Source: Desulfobulbaceae bacterium (GTDB lineage Bacteria > Desulfobacterota > Desulfobulbia > Desulfobulbales > Desulfobulbaceae). Taken from it: a stretch of 64,000 nt of DNA. Made by a program: the position numbers and the translations under genes. How positions within the stretch are numbered: position 1 is the stretch's first letter; every line of letters starts with the position of its first letter. The notes beneath the pieces are model-generated. The model had not been told where the DNA came from and ran no database searches. It was given only the letters and a program-made list of their open reading frames with translations. Shown here piece after piece: positions 19,770-29,656 of the stretch. The stretch spans positions 62,001 through 126,000 of the forward strand of contig JAABPV010000011.1 in the NCBI GenBank assembly GCA_011391865.1, in the 5' to 3' direction.

Positions 19770-20171
19770 AAGAAGCTCCTTCAAACGGTTGGGCAGCGCG
19801 GCTGCGGAATGAAAAACACGGGATAGATGAGGATATTAAAACAAAACCAAGTCATTTTTGCAAGAAAGCTGACATGATTGCGCCGAGATTTCTGCTGCGG
19901 AGGAACAAGTCCGCGCAGCTCTTGGTGCCCTCTGCGCCGCCGGGCGTGCCATTCGTCGTTGTCATCAATCGGCTGCTCGCTGCTCGGCCTTTAGCTGAAG
20001 CGGCTGTACTCTGTCGAGCAAAATTATCGTGCAATGCGTTGAATCTTTGAGTACTGTTCAAAGCAGTCCGCCAATATGCCGGATTCATGCCGATGCCGCT
20101 TCAGCGGTGCCGCGTTTGGCGGGCAGGCAGGGCCTGCATAATTCCCGCGCAGAATTTATGCAAATTCTTCT
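19770..20171. other. Gene-free spacer
   Basis: This stretch lies between the divergent PilJ-like gene and the redox-protein gene. Frames of 60-78 codons on either strand lack ribosome sites and family features, so I call none of them. It should contain the promoter of the PilJ-like gene, and its right end merges into the promoter at 20172-20201. Confidence 0.5.
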
Positions 20172-20201
20172 TTGAGTTTGCTGCGCGGAGCATGGTATAA
20201 T
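20172..20201 (+). promoter_or_regulatory. Sigma-70-type promoter of the C_GCAxxG_C_C gene
   Basis: TTGAGT at 20172-20177 and TATAAT at 20196-20201 are separated by 18 bp. Transcription would begin near 20208, just before the RBS AGAGGA at 20217-20222. Confidence 0.7.
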
Positions 20202-20226
20202 AGACAAAAAATTGCCAGAGGAAATG

Positions 20227-20706
20227 ATGAGCGAAGAACGGGAAAAAACAGCGGCACGGGCAGCCGGGCTGTTCGAGGAAGGCTTTCATTGCAGCCAAGC
20301 GGTGCTGACCGCCTGCGCCGGGCTGTTCCGCGAGGAGCCGCCGCCGCCGGAGCTGACAGCGGCAATGGCCGCCTTTTCAGGCGGCATGTTCGGCAGCGGC
20401 CAGACCTGCGGTGCCTTGTCCGGTGCCTTGGCGGCGATCGGCTTCGCTTTGGGCAAGACTGCGCCCAAAGGAGAAAATCATAAGCAGATGAACAAGATCG
20501 GCCAAGAGATGGTCAAAGAGTTTGCCCGACTGACTAACGAATACGGCGGCATGAGCTGCACCGACATCGCCAAAATCAACTGGCAGGACGGCGAGGCGGT
20601 GCGGCAGTTCCGCACGGATCCGAACAGCACACGCAGGCATTGCGTCCACGTGGTGCGGGAAACAGGCGGCTGCCTGCATGAGCTGGCCAAGAAGCATCTG
20701 CTCTGA
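20227..20706 (+). CDS. C_GCAxxG_C_C family redox protein
   Basis: The start is set at the second of two adjacent ATG (20227), which is better spaced from AGAGGA; 20224 is the alternative. The 159-residue protein has the family pattern: HCSQAVL near the N-terminus, a Gly-rich FSGGMFGSGQTCGALSGAL with the CGA core, MSCTDIAKINW, and Cys in RHCVHVVRETG and GGCLHE. These proteins are small cytoplasmic putative metal- or redox-binding proteins common in anaerobes. A Cys-rich lipoprotein gene follows 101 bp downstream and may share its transcript. Confidence 0.85.
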   Translation: MSEEREKTAARAAGLFEEGFHCSQAVLTACAGLFREEPPPPELTAAMAAFSGGMFGSGQTCGALSGALAAIGFALGKTAPKGENHKQMNKIGQEMVKEFARLTNEYGGMSCTDIAKINWQDGEAVRQFRTDPNSTRRHCVHVVRETGGCLHELAKKHLL

Positions 20707-20807
20707 AACAAACAGGCCGCAGGGAAGTGTCTTCCAGCGGCGCATAGGCTGCTTGATCTGAATGATGCCAAGCAGCGCAGTTCAACCACCAAATGGAGGG
20801 AAGAAAG

Positions 20808-21248
20808 ATGAAGACAGGGAAACAGGGACTTGTGGGATTGGCAGTCTGCATTTTGGCGGCAGCGGTCTTGGGCGGCTGCGCAAAGCCTATGCCGACCACA
20901 TGTAAAACAGAATACGAATTTCATCCGCCGACCAGCTATGAGGGCAAGATGTGCCTCATGAAATGCGAGAAGGACAGAAAGCAGTGCCGCGACGACAAAG
21001 AGCTGCAATATAAAAACTGCGAGCATCATGGCCGGATGGTACGGCTGGAGTTCGAGCGCTGCATCGCCTCTGGCGCGACCAACTGCTACAGTGCTGTAGC
21101 TCCGCCCTGCGAGCGGCCTTGCGACAGCTCCGGCCCGTGCAGTGACTCATGCAACATGGAGTACCGGCATTGCTATGAAAGCTGCGGCGGCAGCGTCACC
21201 AGCAAAGAAGTGTGCAGCAACGGCTGCGATAGCTGGTCTTGCGACTGA
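20808..21248 (+). CDS. Cysteine-rich lipoprotein
   Basis: The start at 20808 follows GGAGG with good spacing; an ATG 5 codons upstream is less likely. The 146-residue protein has a lipobox VLGGC and more than fifteen further Cys, many in CxxxC or CxxxxxC pairs (CLMKCEKDRKQCRDD, CSDSCNMEYRHCYESC). It should be attached to the outer or inner membrane in the periplasm and held by disulfides or by metal or heme-free cofactors. No CxxCH heme motif is present. I recognise no family. Confidence 0.75.
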   Translation: MKTGKQGLVGLAVCILAAAVLGGCAKPMPTTCKTEYEFHPPTSYEGKMCLMKCEKDRKQCRDDKELQYKNCEHHGRMVRLEFERCIASGATNCYSAVAPPCERPCDSSGPCSDSCNMEYRHCYESCGGSVTSKEVCSNGCDSWSCD

Positions 21249-21298
21249 GCTGCGGCTTCGGCCCCTTCTTGGCGGGACAGACGCAGCACGCCTGCTGA

Positions 21299-22516
<1,218 letters not shown>

Positions 22517-22567
22517 CCGCGAAAGCCAGCGGTTTGCGCAGCAGCATCGACAGGAGGAGGAAAACTC

Positions 22568-23710
22568 ATGGAGCGGTCAAAAATTGTTGTCATCAGCGAC
22601 GTGCATCTGAGCGATGCACAGAGCTGGAGCTGGTTCAACCAGCAGAGCGGCGAGCGGCTGAAGGGATTTTTCAAGCAGACCGCCAATGATTCCCAAGTCA
22701 AAGAGCTGGTGCTGCTGGGCGATATTTTTGAGCTGTGGCTCTTTCCCATCGATGTCATGCCGTGGAGCGCGGCCCAGATCATCCAGTATTGGGCCAGCGG
22801 CCCGGACTCGGTCATCGCCGCGCTGCGGGAATGCGCGGACAGGCTGCCGCAGGTCAGCTTTCTCTGCGGCAATCATGACATGGGCATGACGCAGGCGGAT
22901 ATTGATCTGATCAGCCCAAAAATCAAGCTGATCAGCACAGAGCATCACACTGCCGGACATCCCGGTCTGCATTTGGAGCACGGGCATTTAGTCGACATCT
23001 TCAATGCCCCGGACATCTCCGGCGACCCGATTGAAAACCTGCCCTTCGGATATTTCGTCACCCGCTTGGTGGCCAGCGCAGGCGGCGGTAACGAGGTCTG
23101 GCGAGCGGTCTCCCAGCGGGTTGAGGCGGAATTCGCCGCTTTGTTCAGCTTCAGCCGCCTGTCCCGCCGAACAGGATTCGGCATGACCGACCTGCTTGGC
23201 TTTGATTTTTTCCTTGAGCATGTCGTGGCAGCCGCAGGCTCCTCGTTGATCAAGGGTCTTATTGACGTGCTGCTCTGGTATGTTAAATTAGTCATTCCTT
23301 CTGTCAACGAGAACAGCCGGATTATTTTGCCCAGCGGCGACAGCGTCGCTGTCGGCGAGGTGAAAAAGCATTATCACCGCCTGCTGGTTCGCTGGTTCAG
23401 GCTGCACGGGCTGGACGGCCTGCACCGGACAGCACTGGCCGCAACAGATCTCGACTGGCGCGCGCGGCAGCTGCTCAGTCAGGGCGATGTGCAGATCGCT
23501 GTCACCGGGCACACGCATCAGGGAAAAGTGCTGCCGATGGAGCAGGGCAGATACGCCAACTCCGGCACGTGGCGCGACGGCGTGGGTGCCACGTATTTGG
23601 AGATCACCGCTCAGTCCGCGCTGACAGTGTCGGTGAAAGCCTATCCCAGCAACGCCTCCCTGCCGCCGCTCAGTCCGGCTCAGGCAGTGCCGGAGAAGAA
23701 GGCGAGTTGA
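22568..23710 (+). CDS. Calcineurin-like metallophosphoesterase
   Basis: The 380-residue protein has the metal-site motifs in order: ISDVHLSD near the N-terminus, LLGDIFELW, LCGNHDMG, EHGHLVD and VTGHTHQG. A central insert of about 120 residues contains hydrophobic helices (SSLIKGLIDVLLWYVKL), which may bind membrane. The N-terminus resembles UDP-2,3-diacylglucosamine hydrolase (LpxH) folds, but the protein is longer and lacks a clear LpxH pattern, so the substrate is open. The RBS AGGAGGA is 6 nt before the ATG. It follows tgt by 51 bp on the same strand. Confidence 0.8.
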   Translation: MERSKIVVISDVHLSDAQSWSWFNQQSGERLKGFFKQTANDSQVKELVLLGDIFELWLFPIDVMPWSAAQIIQYWASGPDSVIAALRECADRLPQVSFLCGNHDMGMTQADIDLISPKIKLISTEHHTAGHPGLHLEHGHLVDIFNAPDISGDPIENLPFGYFVTRLVASAGGGNEVWRAVSQRVEAEFAALFSFSRLSRRTGFGMTDLLGFDFFLEHVVAAAGSSLIKGLIDVLLWYVKLVIPSVNENSRIILPSGDSVAVGEVKKHYHRLLVRWFRLHGLDGLHRTALAATDLDWRARQLLSQGDVQIAVTGHTHQGKVLPMEQGRYANSGTWRDGVGATYLEITAQSALTVSVKAYPSNASLPPLSPAQAVPEKKAS

Positions 23711-23839
23711 CGCGCCGCGTCGTTTGAATTTTGCCGGGGCCGGGCGGGAATCGCTTGCTGAACAGGGAGCGGCGCGTTATATCAGAACAACCGGCGGCCC
23801 GCCGCCCGGATCCCTGAGACTCCTCAACCCGAAGCGCAA

Positions 23840-25300
23840 ATGAATCTGAACAACAAGAGCCTGCTCCGCAGCCGCTGCTTAGTCGGCGGCGGCTGGACAG
23901 AGTCTATGACAGGCCGGACCATCGAAGTGCGCAACCCGGCCACTGGCGAGCTGCTCGGCGCAGTGCCGTCCTTGGGCCGCGAAGAAACCCGCCAAGCTGT
24001 CGCCGCTGCTGAAGCCGCTTGGCCTGCTTGGCGGAACCGCACCGCCCATGAGCGCAGCCGGATCATCCGCCGCTGGCACGAGCTGATTGTGAGCAACATG
24101 CACGATCTGGCCATGATCATGACTGCCGAGCAAGGCAAGCCGCTGGCCGAGGCGCAGGGCGAAGTCCTCTACGGGGCCAGCTTTGTCGAGTGGTTCGCGG
24201 AAGAGGCCAAGCGGGTGTACGGCGACACCATTCCCATGGCCCAGCCGGGCAAGCGGATCATTGTCCTCAAACAGCCGGTCGGGGTCTGCGCCCTGATCAC
24301 GCCGTGGAATTTCCCCTCCTCGATGATCACCCGCAAGGCTGCGCCTGCCTTGGCCGCAGGCTGCCCGGTGGTGATCAAACCCGCAGCCCAGACACCGTTC
24401 TCCGCCCTCGCTTTGGCCGCGCTGGCCGAAGAGGCGGGCTTTCCGCCCGGCGTGTTCAATGTCATCACCGGCCCGGCAGAGGAGATCGGCGGCGAACTGT
24501 GCGATAGTGCGGCGGTGCGCAAACTGAGCTTCACCGGCTCGACGCGGGTGGGCAAGATCCTGATGCGCCAGTGCGCGGACACGGTGAAGAAGGTCTCGCT
24601 GGAGCTGGGCGGCCATGCCCCGTTCATTGTCTTTGACGACGCTGATCTCGACGAGGCCGTGACCGGGGCAATCGCCTCGAAGTACCGTAACTCTGGCCAG
24701 ACCTGTGTCTGCGCCAACCGCTTCATCATCCAGAAGGGCATCTACAAGAAGTTTGCCGAGCGCTTGATTCAAGCAGTGCAGGAGCAGCTCCGGGTCGGCA
24801 GCGGTTTTGACGAAGGCGTGACACAGGGGCCGCTGATTGACCTCAACGCGGTCATGCGCATGGAGGCCCAAGTTAAGGACGCGCTGGACAAAGGCGCACG
24901 CCTCGGCTGCGGCGGCAGGCGTGTTGACGGGACCGGCTTCTTCTTCGAGCCGACCGTGCTTTTAGACGTAACCCCGGCCATGCGCATCGCTCAGGAGGAA
25001 ACCTTTGGCCCCATCGCGCCGCTGTTCTCCTTTACCACGGAAGAAGAGGCGGTGACGCTTGCCAACGACACGCCCTACGGCCTCGCCTCCTATTTCTACA
25101 GCCGTGACATCGGCAAATGCTGGCGGGTGGCGGAGAACTTGGAATACGGCATGGTCGGGGTCAACACTGGCATCATGTCCACAGAGTCCGGGCCTTTCGG
25201 CGGCATCAAGGAATCCGGCATCGGGCGGGAAGGCTCGAAGTACGGCATTGACGAGTATCTGGAGATGAAGTACCTCTGCATCGCCGGGATAGAACGATAA
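23840..25300 (+). CDS. gabD: Succinate-semialdehyde dehydrogenase (NADP-type aldehyde dehydrogenase)
   Basis: The 486-residue aldehyde dehydrogenase has PWNFPSSMITRKAAPALAAG, the NAD(P) motif SFTGSTRVGK, the catalytic Glu in LELGGHAPF and the nucleophile Cys in NSGQTCVCANRF. The SGQTCVCANR active-site pattern is characteristic of GabD-type enzymes. It oxidises succinic semialdehyde to succinate. No gabT or 4-hydroxybutyrate gene is adjacent, so the source of its substrate is unclear. Confidence 0.88.
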   Translation: MNLNNKSLLRSRCLVGGGWTESMTGRTIEVRNPATGELLGAVPSLGREETRQAVAAAEAAWPAWRNRTAHERSRIIRRWHELIVSNMHDLAMIMTAEQGKPLAEAQGEVLYGASFVEWFAEEAKRVYGDTIPMAQPGKRIIVLKQPVGVCALITPWNFPSSMITRKAAPALAAGCPVVIKPAAQTPFSALALAALAEEAGFPPGVFNVITGPAEEIGGELCDSAAVRKLSFTGSTRVGKILMRQCADTVKKVSLELGGHAPFIVFDDADLDEAVTGAIASKYRNSGQTCVCANRFIIQKGIYKKFAERLIQAVQEQLRVGSGFDEGVTQGPLIDLNAVMRMEAQVKDALDKGARLGCGGRRVDGTGFFFEPTVLLDVTPAMRIAQEETFGPIAPLFSFTTEEEAVTLANDTPYGLASYFYSRDIGKCWRVAENLEYGMVGVNTGIMSTESGPFGGIKESGIGREGSKYGIDEYLEMKYLCIAGIER

Positions 25301-25418
25301 GCTCCAGCGTTTTCCTCCGACCGCCCTCCCCTCCCTCCGCCGCTTGACCTAAACGGCTTGACCGCTCCGCGCCTCAGGCGCGGCCTCATGCTGTCAAGCC
25401 GCAGCCGTCCGGCCAGCG

Positions 25419-26480
25419 TCACGCCGTCTGCACCACCAACACATCCACTACCCGCCCTGAATACCCGTTCCTAATCATCTGCACCAGCTTGCTAAAGCTG
25501 TTCACGGTCAGACTGAGGCTGCTCAGGGCCGAGTCACTAAAGCCAGCCAGCGTCAGTGGCCCGTTGCCAGTGACAGTGACAGCCGGGCCAGTCTTGCCGC
25601 CCTCCTGCATATCGAGCAGGCTGAAGGCCAGGCTGCCTTCATGCAGATCAAGGACTGCCTGGATGCGCACGGTCTCGTTTGCGCTCAAGCTGCCGCCAGT
25701 GACCGTGACATGCGGTGTAGTGCTTTTGTCAGTCAGGATACCCGCGTTGCCGCTCAAGGTCAGAGTCAATGGGGTGCGCAGCCGCCTGCGGTAGATGCTG
25801 GTGCGCAGTGTGCCGTTCTCGGTGTAGCGGGTGGCGACGGCAAGCCGGTACTCGTTGTTCCACGGGTCGGGCTGGGCCGGGATGTCAGGCAGGATGGTGA
25901 CTTCCGTATTGGCGATGCCGACAAAGCGGGTCTGCTTGCGGCTGCCGCTGCGGGTGCCTTCGAGCACGCAGCCCTCGTCCGCCCGCGTTTGATTAAAGAG
26001 CATGTTGCTGCCAGTGAGCTGGAGTGCGCCCGCGCTGTGCAGCACGTCGTTCAGGCCGAGCACCGTGTCTTCCGCCGCCGTGACCAACGGGGCCTTTTCA
26101 ATCATGGTCAGCCGTTCGAGCTGCATGTCCTGCCCCAATGCCTCCACGCAGGCTCTGGACGCATGGGCGCGGACATTGAGCATTTCCTCGACCGGCGGCA
26201 GCGGCGCATCCGGCGAGTCCAGCTTGGCAGAGAAGGAGAGGTTGAAGGTGAAGAAATCAGGCAGGACAATTTGGTTGCCGTTGGTCAGGTTAACGCCGAT
26301 CCGCTTCATCGCCGCCATGATGATGGTCTTGGCATCTTCTTGGGCGTAATTGGGGTGCATCTGCACCACCTCGGCGGCCAGCTCGTCATAGCCGAGCGTG
26401 TCTCTGGGGATGAAACGGAGGGAGTAGGACTGCGGCGTGGTCAGGGCGTTGACTTCGGGCCGAACTTGCACTGAGGGCAT
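25419..26480 (-). CDS. HU-like/DUF4469 protein with C-terminal Ig-like strands
   Basis: The 353-residue protein has an N-terminal ~130 residues with the layout of HU-related DUF4469 proteins (YDELAAEVVQMHPNYAQEDA, then NGNQIVLPDFFTFNLSFSAK). A middle segment resembles a binding domain (LHSAGALQLTGSNMLFN). The C-terminal ~120 residues are rich in Thr, Ser and Leu, with beta strands like an immunoglobulin-type fold. It lacks a signal peptide. Its role is unknown; DNA binding is possible from the HU likeness. The first codons lie inside a 304-bp repeat that is found again at 29047-29350. Confidence 0.65.
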   Translation of the reverse strand: MPSVQVRPEVNALTTPQSYSLRFIPRDTLGYDELAAEVVQMHPNYAQEDAKTIIMAAMKRIGVNLTNGNQIVLPDFFTFNLSFSAKLDSPDAPLPPVEEMLNVRAHASRACVEALGQDMQLERLTMIEKAPLVTAAEDTVLGLNDVLHSAGALQLTGSNMLFNQTRADEGCVLEGTRSGSRKQTRFVGIANTEVTILPDIPAQPDPWNNEYRLAVATRYTENGTLRTSIYRRRLRTPLTLTLSGNAGILTDKSTTPHVTVTGGSLSANETVRIQAVLDLHEGSLAFSLLDMQEGGKTGPAVTVTGNGPLTLAGFSDSALSSLSLTVNSFSKLVQMIRNGYSGRVVDVLVVQTA

Positions 26481-26774
26481 GGCTGTTCTCCTTATGACAG
26501 GCTTTCAGGTGGATGCGCGGCAAAATCGCTACAAAGAGGCTGCCTATCAGCGTAAAGCGGGCTGCGGCTTCTGTCAACAGGAAAGATAAGGAATTCAGCG
26601 GGCCATAGGAGGGCACCAGTGTGCGGCGTGGCTGGACACTGGTATGCGGAGCGGCTGCGCACCAGTATCCGGCGTGGCTGGATACTGGTGTCGGCGATGG
26701 CTGCATACCAGTGTCCGGGCGCGGACATCACTGGTGTGCAGCGTGGCTGGATACTGGTGTCGGGAGGGAGAGAT
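26471..26774. repeat. 304-bp direct repeat, copy 1
   Basis: This segment is repeated at 29047-29350 with the same length and about four base differences. It holds the first three codons and leader of the DUF4469-type gene, then an array of ACTGGT/ACCAGT words (seven in ~150 bp). Outside the two ends the sequences diverge at once. Confidence 0.95.
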
Positions 26775-28893
26775 CACCAGTGCGCGGGGCGGCTGCGCTC
26801 CCAGCTTGTCCGTCAGCATCTCCACCTGCTGGCGGACGCTGCTTTTCTGGGCGATGACCGTCTTGATGGCGCAGCGTGCCGACTGTTTCCGGCAGGAGAA
26901 TGCCGCAGGAAGCATCCGTCTCCTGCGCCGCCAGATCCGCTTCCGCTGCCGGGGCGACGGAAAGGGCATGGGCCAAGCGCAGCTCGCGCAGCATGGCCCG
27001 CTTCTTGGTCTGGTGGCTGTGCATCCGCCGGAGGATGCTGTCCAAAGTCCGCACCGCGCTGAGGACGTGCGGCCCCTTGTTGAGCATCACGCATTCGGCC
27101 CGGTCGCCCATGGCCGCGTCGCTGATTTCGGCGCGGGAGGGCATTCCGTCCTTGGCCAGTGCCTCCAGCACCTGCGTGGCCCAGATCACCGGCACATGCG
27201 CGGCCTCGCATATCCAGAGGATTTCCTCCTGCACCTCAGCCAGCCGCTCGAAGCCGCATTCAATGGCTAAATCGCCCCGTGCGATCATCACCCCGCAGCA
27301 GGGCGACTGCATGGCCGCGAGGAGTATGTCCGGCAGATTCTCAAAGCCTGCCTTGGTCTCGATTTTCAGCACCAAGGCAGGCTGTCTGCCGCCGAGACGG
27401 GCCAGCTGGCTGCGCAGCTGCTCCACGTCGGCGGCGCAGTTGGCGAAGGACAGCTCGACCACGTCGGCATGAACAACGGCAAAGGCCAAGTCTTCGATGT
27501 CCTTGGCGGTCAGCGCGTCCAGACGCAGCCTGCTCTCCGGTAGGTTGATGCCCTTGTCGCCCCGCAGTCTGCCGCCGCCGGGCTTGGTCTGGGTGATGCG
27601 GACAAAAACCTCCGCCGCCTCCACCTTGTCAATGATGCCGCCGATCTTGCCATCGTCGAACCAGACCGGCTCGCCTGGCCTGACTTGGTCGAAGACTTCG
27701 GGTATGGTGCAGCCGATCATGGCCGGGGTGAGCAGGCGGCCCGCGCTGTCCAGTGCCGCCGGACGGCCTGGGCGGAGGTCGCGGGTGATGAGAAGCTGGT
27801 CGCCGGGCAGAAGGAGCAGGGCGTTCTCTGCCATCGGCAGCTCGCCGACCACGCATTCCCGCTTCCGTCTCTTGGCCGGGCCGCGTTTGTGGCGGAGGAT
27901 CGTGCCGGGAGCGATGTAAACGGTTTTCACTGTCTCGGCCCAGCAGCCCTTGGTGGTCACGTCAGCGATGAGCAGCAGCCGCTTGGCACCGCGCACATCG
28001 CGGAGGCTGATCTGCCGTCCCGACCGGGCGACGGCCAGCCAGTCCTCTGGCACCGGCAGGCAGAGATCTGCCGCTGAAGGCGGCGGCTGGGGATCGGTCT
28101 CGGCAGTCAGCCAGATCCGCCCCGGCGCGGTAACATTACCGCAGGCATCGCGGCAGGGCCGGACGCGGGCCGCTGCCAATCCCGGCTCCACCGGCCCGGT
28201 GCGCAGCTTCGGCCCGGCCAAGTCCATCACCACCTTGCAGGAGCGGCCCTGCGCCTGCTCGGCCTGCCGCAAGTGGTCGATCATCCGTAGCCACGCCTCT
28301 GGCCCGTCGTGGGCGCAGTTGACCCTCATGCAGTCCATGCCCTGCCGGAGCAGCTCCTCCACCAAGGCGGAGTTGTCCGCCGCCTCGCTCGGCATAGTGA
28401 CCATGATCCGCACTCCGCGCCCGGCAGCCGCCTCGCCGAGCAGTGCCTCAGCGTGCTCGGCAAGGAGCCGCTCGCCGACGGCAAAGGCCACGCCCCGGTT
28501 TTCCGGCGGCTGAAGCGGTTGACCGGTGAGACGGCGGAGCATGTCCAGCACCGCGTCCACGGTGGCCAGAACATGGGACTCCGCCCGTCCCAGCGAGGAG
28601 AAGCCGAGCGCGGCCAGCCGCCTCTGCAAGGGGCGGAGGTCGCGGCGGCGCAAGGCCAGATAGTGAAGAAGGTTGCGCGCGCTTTCCCGGTAATGGGGGT
28701 GGGCCGTGGCGAGGCGGGCTTCTGTCCGCTCATCGGCGGCGGCCAGCTCCGCCCGGATAGCAGCCAGCTGGTCGCGGACGCTTTGCAGCTCTGCGTCGTC
28801 CTCTGTCAAAGCCAGCGGCGGCAGGTGTTCCTGCGGCTTATTTTCTTTCGTGTGCTTCCGCGTGTCCTCGTGCTTGTGCGCCATCATCATCAT
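26728..28893 (-). CDS. pyk: Atypical pyruvate kinase with altered C-terminus
   Basis: Four adjacent ATG codons (28893, 28890, 28887, 28884) follow GGAGG; 28887 has the best spacing, and a start at 28953 has no RBS. The ~720-residue protein has an N-terminal helical region of ~100 residues, then a pyruvate-kinase barrel: RVNCAHDGPEAW, KVVMDLAGPKLRTG, VLKIETKAGFENLPDIL with the catalytic Lys, GVMIARGDLAIECG and WATQVLEALAKDGMPSRAEI. The usual C-terminal allosteric domain is missing, as in other atypical pyruvate kinases. The last ~45 codons run through a displaced dnaA fragment in another frame and into a repeat array, so the true end may have been replaced. Confidence 0.8.
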   Translation of the reverse strand: MMMMAHKHEDTRKHTKENKPQEHLPPLALTEDDAELQSVRDQLAAIRAELAAADERTEARLATAHPHYRESARNLLHYLALRRRDLRPLQRRLAALGFSSLGRAESHVLATVDAVLDMLRRLTGQPLQPPENRGVAFAVGERLLAEHAEALLGEAAAGRGVRIMVTMPSEAADNSALVEELLRQGMDCMRVNCAHDGPEAWLRMIDHLRQAEQAQGRSCKVVMDLAGPKLRTGPVEPGLAAARVRPCRDACGNVTAPGRIWLTAETDPQPPPSAADLCLPVPEDWLAVARSGRQISLRDVRGAKRLLLIADVTTKGCWAETVKTVYIAPGTILRHKRGPAKRRKRECVVGELPMAENALLLLPGDQLLITRDLRPGRPAALDSAGRLLTPAMIGCTIPEVFDQVRPGEPVWFDDGKIGGIIDKVEAAEVFVRITQTKPGGGRLRGDKGINLPESRLRLDALTAKDIEDLAFAVVHADVVELSFANCAADVEQLRSQLARLGGRQPALVLKIETKAGFENLPDILLAAMQSPCCGVMIARGDLAIECGFERLAEVQEEILWICEAAHVPVIWATQVLEALAKDGMPSRAEISDAAMGDRAECVMLNKGPHVLSAVRTLDSILRRMHSHQTKKRAMLRELRLAHALSVAPAAEADLAAQETDASCGILLPETVGTLRHQDGHRPEKQRPPAGGDADGQAGSAAAPRTGDLSLPTPVSSHAAHQ
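26801..26871 (-). pseudogene. Displaced 3' fragment of dnaA
   Basis: This 71-bp stretch matches 30171-30250, the end of dnaA, with few changes and one 9-bp deletion. In the dnaA frame it reads AIKTV-IAQKSSVRQQVEMLTDK, then departs. It is read in a different frame by the end of the pyruvate kinase gene. Confidence 0.85.
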
Positions 28894-29046
28894 TTCCTCC
28901 GCGTGCAGCGGCAGATTGGATTGATCGGCTCCGGCTGGTTGATGTTCAGGCAACTGCGAAGAAAAGTACCTGCGCCAAGCCGGTCTGTCAACGAGAACCG
29001 CAGGGCAGCGGCTCAGGACTGCTGCGCTCCCAGTGTGGTGCAGCCG

Positions 29047-29350
29047 CTGAGGGCATGGCTGTTCTCCTTATGACAGGCTTTCAGGTGGATGCGCGGCAAA
29101 ATCGCTGCAAAGAGGCTGCCTATCAGCGTAAAGCGGGCTGCGGCTTCTGTCAACAGGAAAGATAAGAAATTCAGCGGGCCATAGGAGGGCACCAGTGTGC
29201 GGCGTGGCTGGACACTGGTATGCGGAGCGGCTGCGCACCAGTATCCGGCGTGGCTGGACACTGGTGTCGGCGATGGCTGCACACCAGTGTCCGGGCGCGG
29301 ACATCACTGGTGTGCAGCGTGGCTGGATACTGGTGTCGGGAGGGAGAGAT
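29047..29350. repeat. 304-bp direct repeat, copy 2
   Basis: It is about 99% identical to 26471-26774. Read on the minus strand it lies upstream of the pyruvate kinase gene, so that gene and the DUF4469-type gene share a leader. The copied start codon (29056) runs into a stop after about 22 codons here. Confidence 0.95.
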
Positions 29351-29416
29351 GAGTGATTACCTCTGTCAACCGAGAAAAGTTTCCGGCGGCAGGCGGAACG
29401 CAGCTCGGCCCGCGCC

Positions 29417-29554
29417 CTATCGTCCTTTCTTGGAAGGGGTCATCGGCTTGGGCGGTGGCGGCGCGACATAGCCTCCGGCCTTGCCTTTTTTCTGACGGCC
29501 CGGCGACGGGGTTGGGCGTGGCGGCGTTGCTGCGGGCGGTTTCTTCTCGCTCAT
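29417..29554 (-). CDS. Small basic, proline-rich protein
   Basis: The start at 29554 follows AAGGAG with 6-nt spacing and gives 45 residues. Composition is dominated by Pro, Lys and Ala (MSEKKPPAATPPRPTPSPGR at the start, PPPPKPMTPSKKGR at the end). It should be disordered and cytoplasmic. No family is recognised; the clear ribosome site is the main reason to call it. Confidence 0.55.
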   Translation of the reverse strand: MSEKKPPAATPPRPTPSPGRQKKGKAGGYVAPPPPKPMTPSKKGR

Positions 29555-29656
29555 GGTGTGCTCCTTGTGGTTGATGGGATGTTCCGGCGGCGCGGATGCT
29601 GCGTTCAACTATACGCCAACTGCGGAAAACCGCAAGCAAATTGGCGGCGGCTGGAC

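Noticed and set aside
19852-20088. 78-codon minus-strand gene
   Set aside because: No RBS, composition like non-coding sequence, no recognisable family.
29013-29282. 89-codon frame through repeat copy 2, also present at copy 1
   Set aside because: The frame is created by the word array and leader; the shared peptide follows DNA duplication and shows no sign of selection.
26471-29350. Composite transposon carrying pyk
   Set aside because: The flanking 304-bp repeats contain no transposase gene and no terminal inverted repeats or target-site duplication could be shown.
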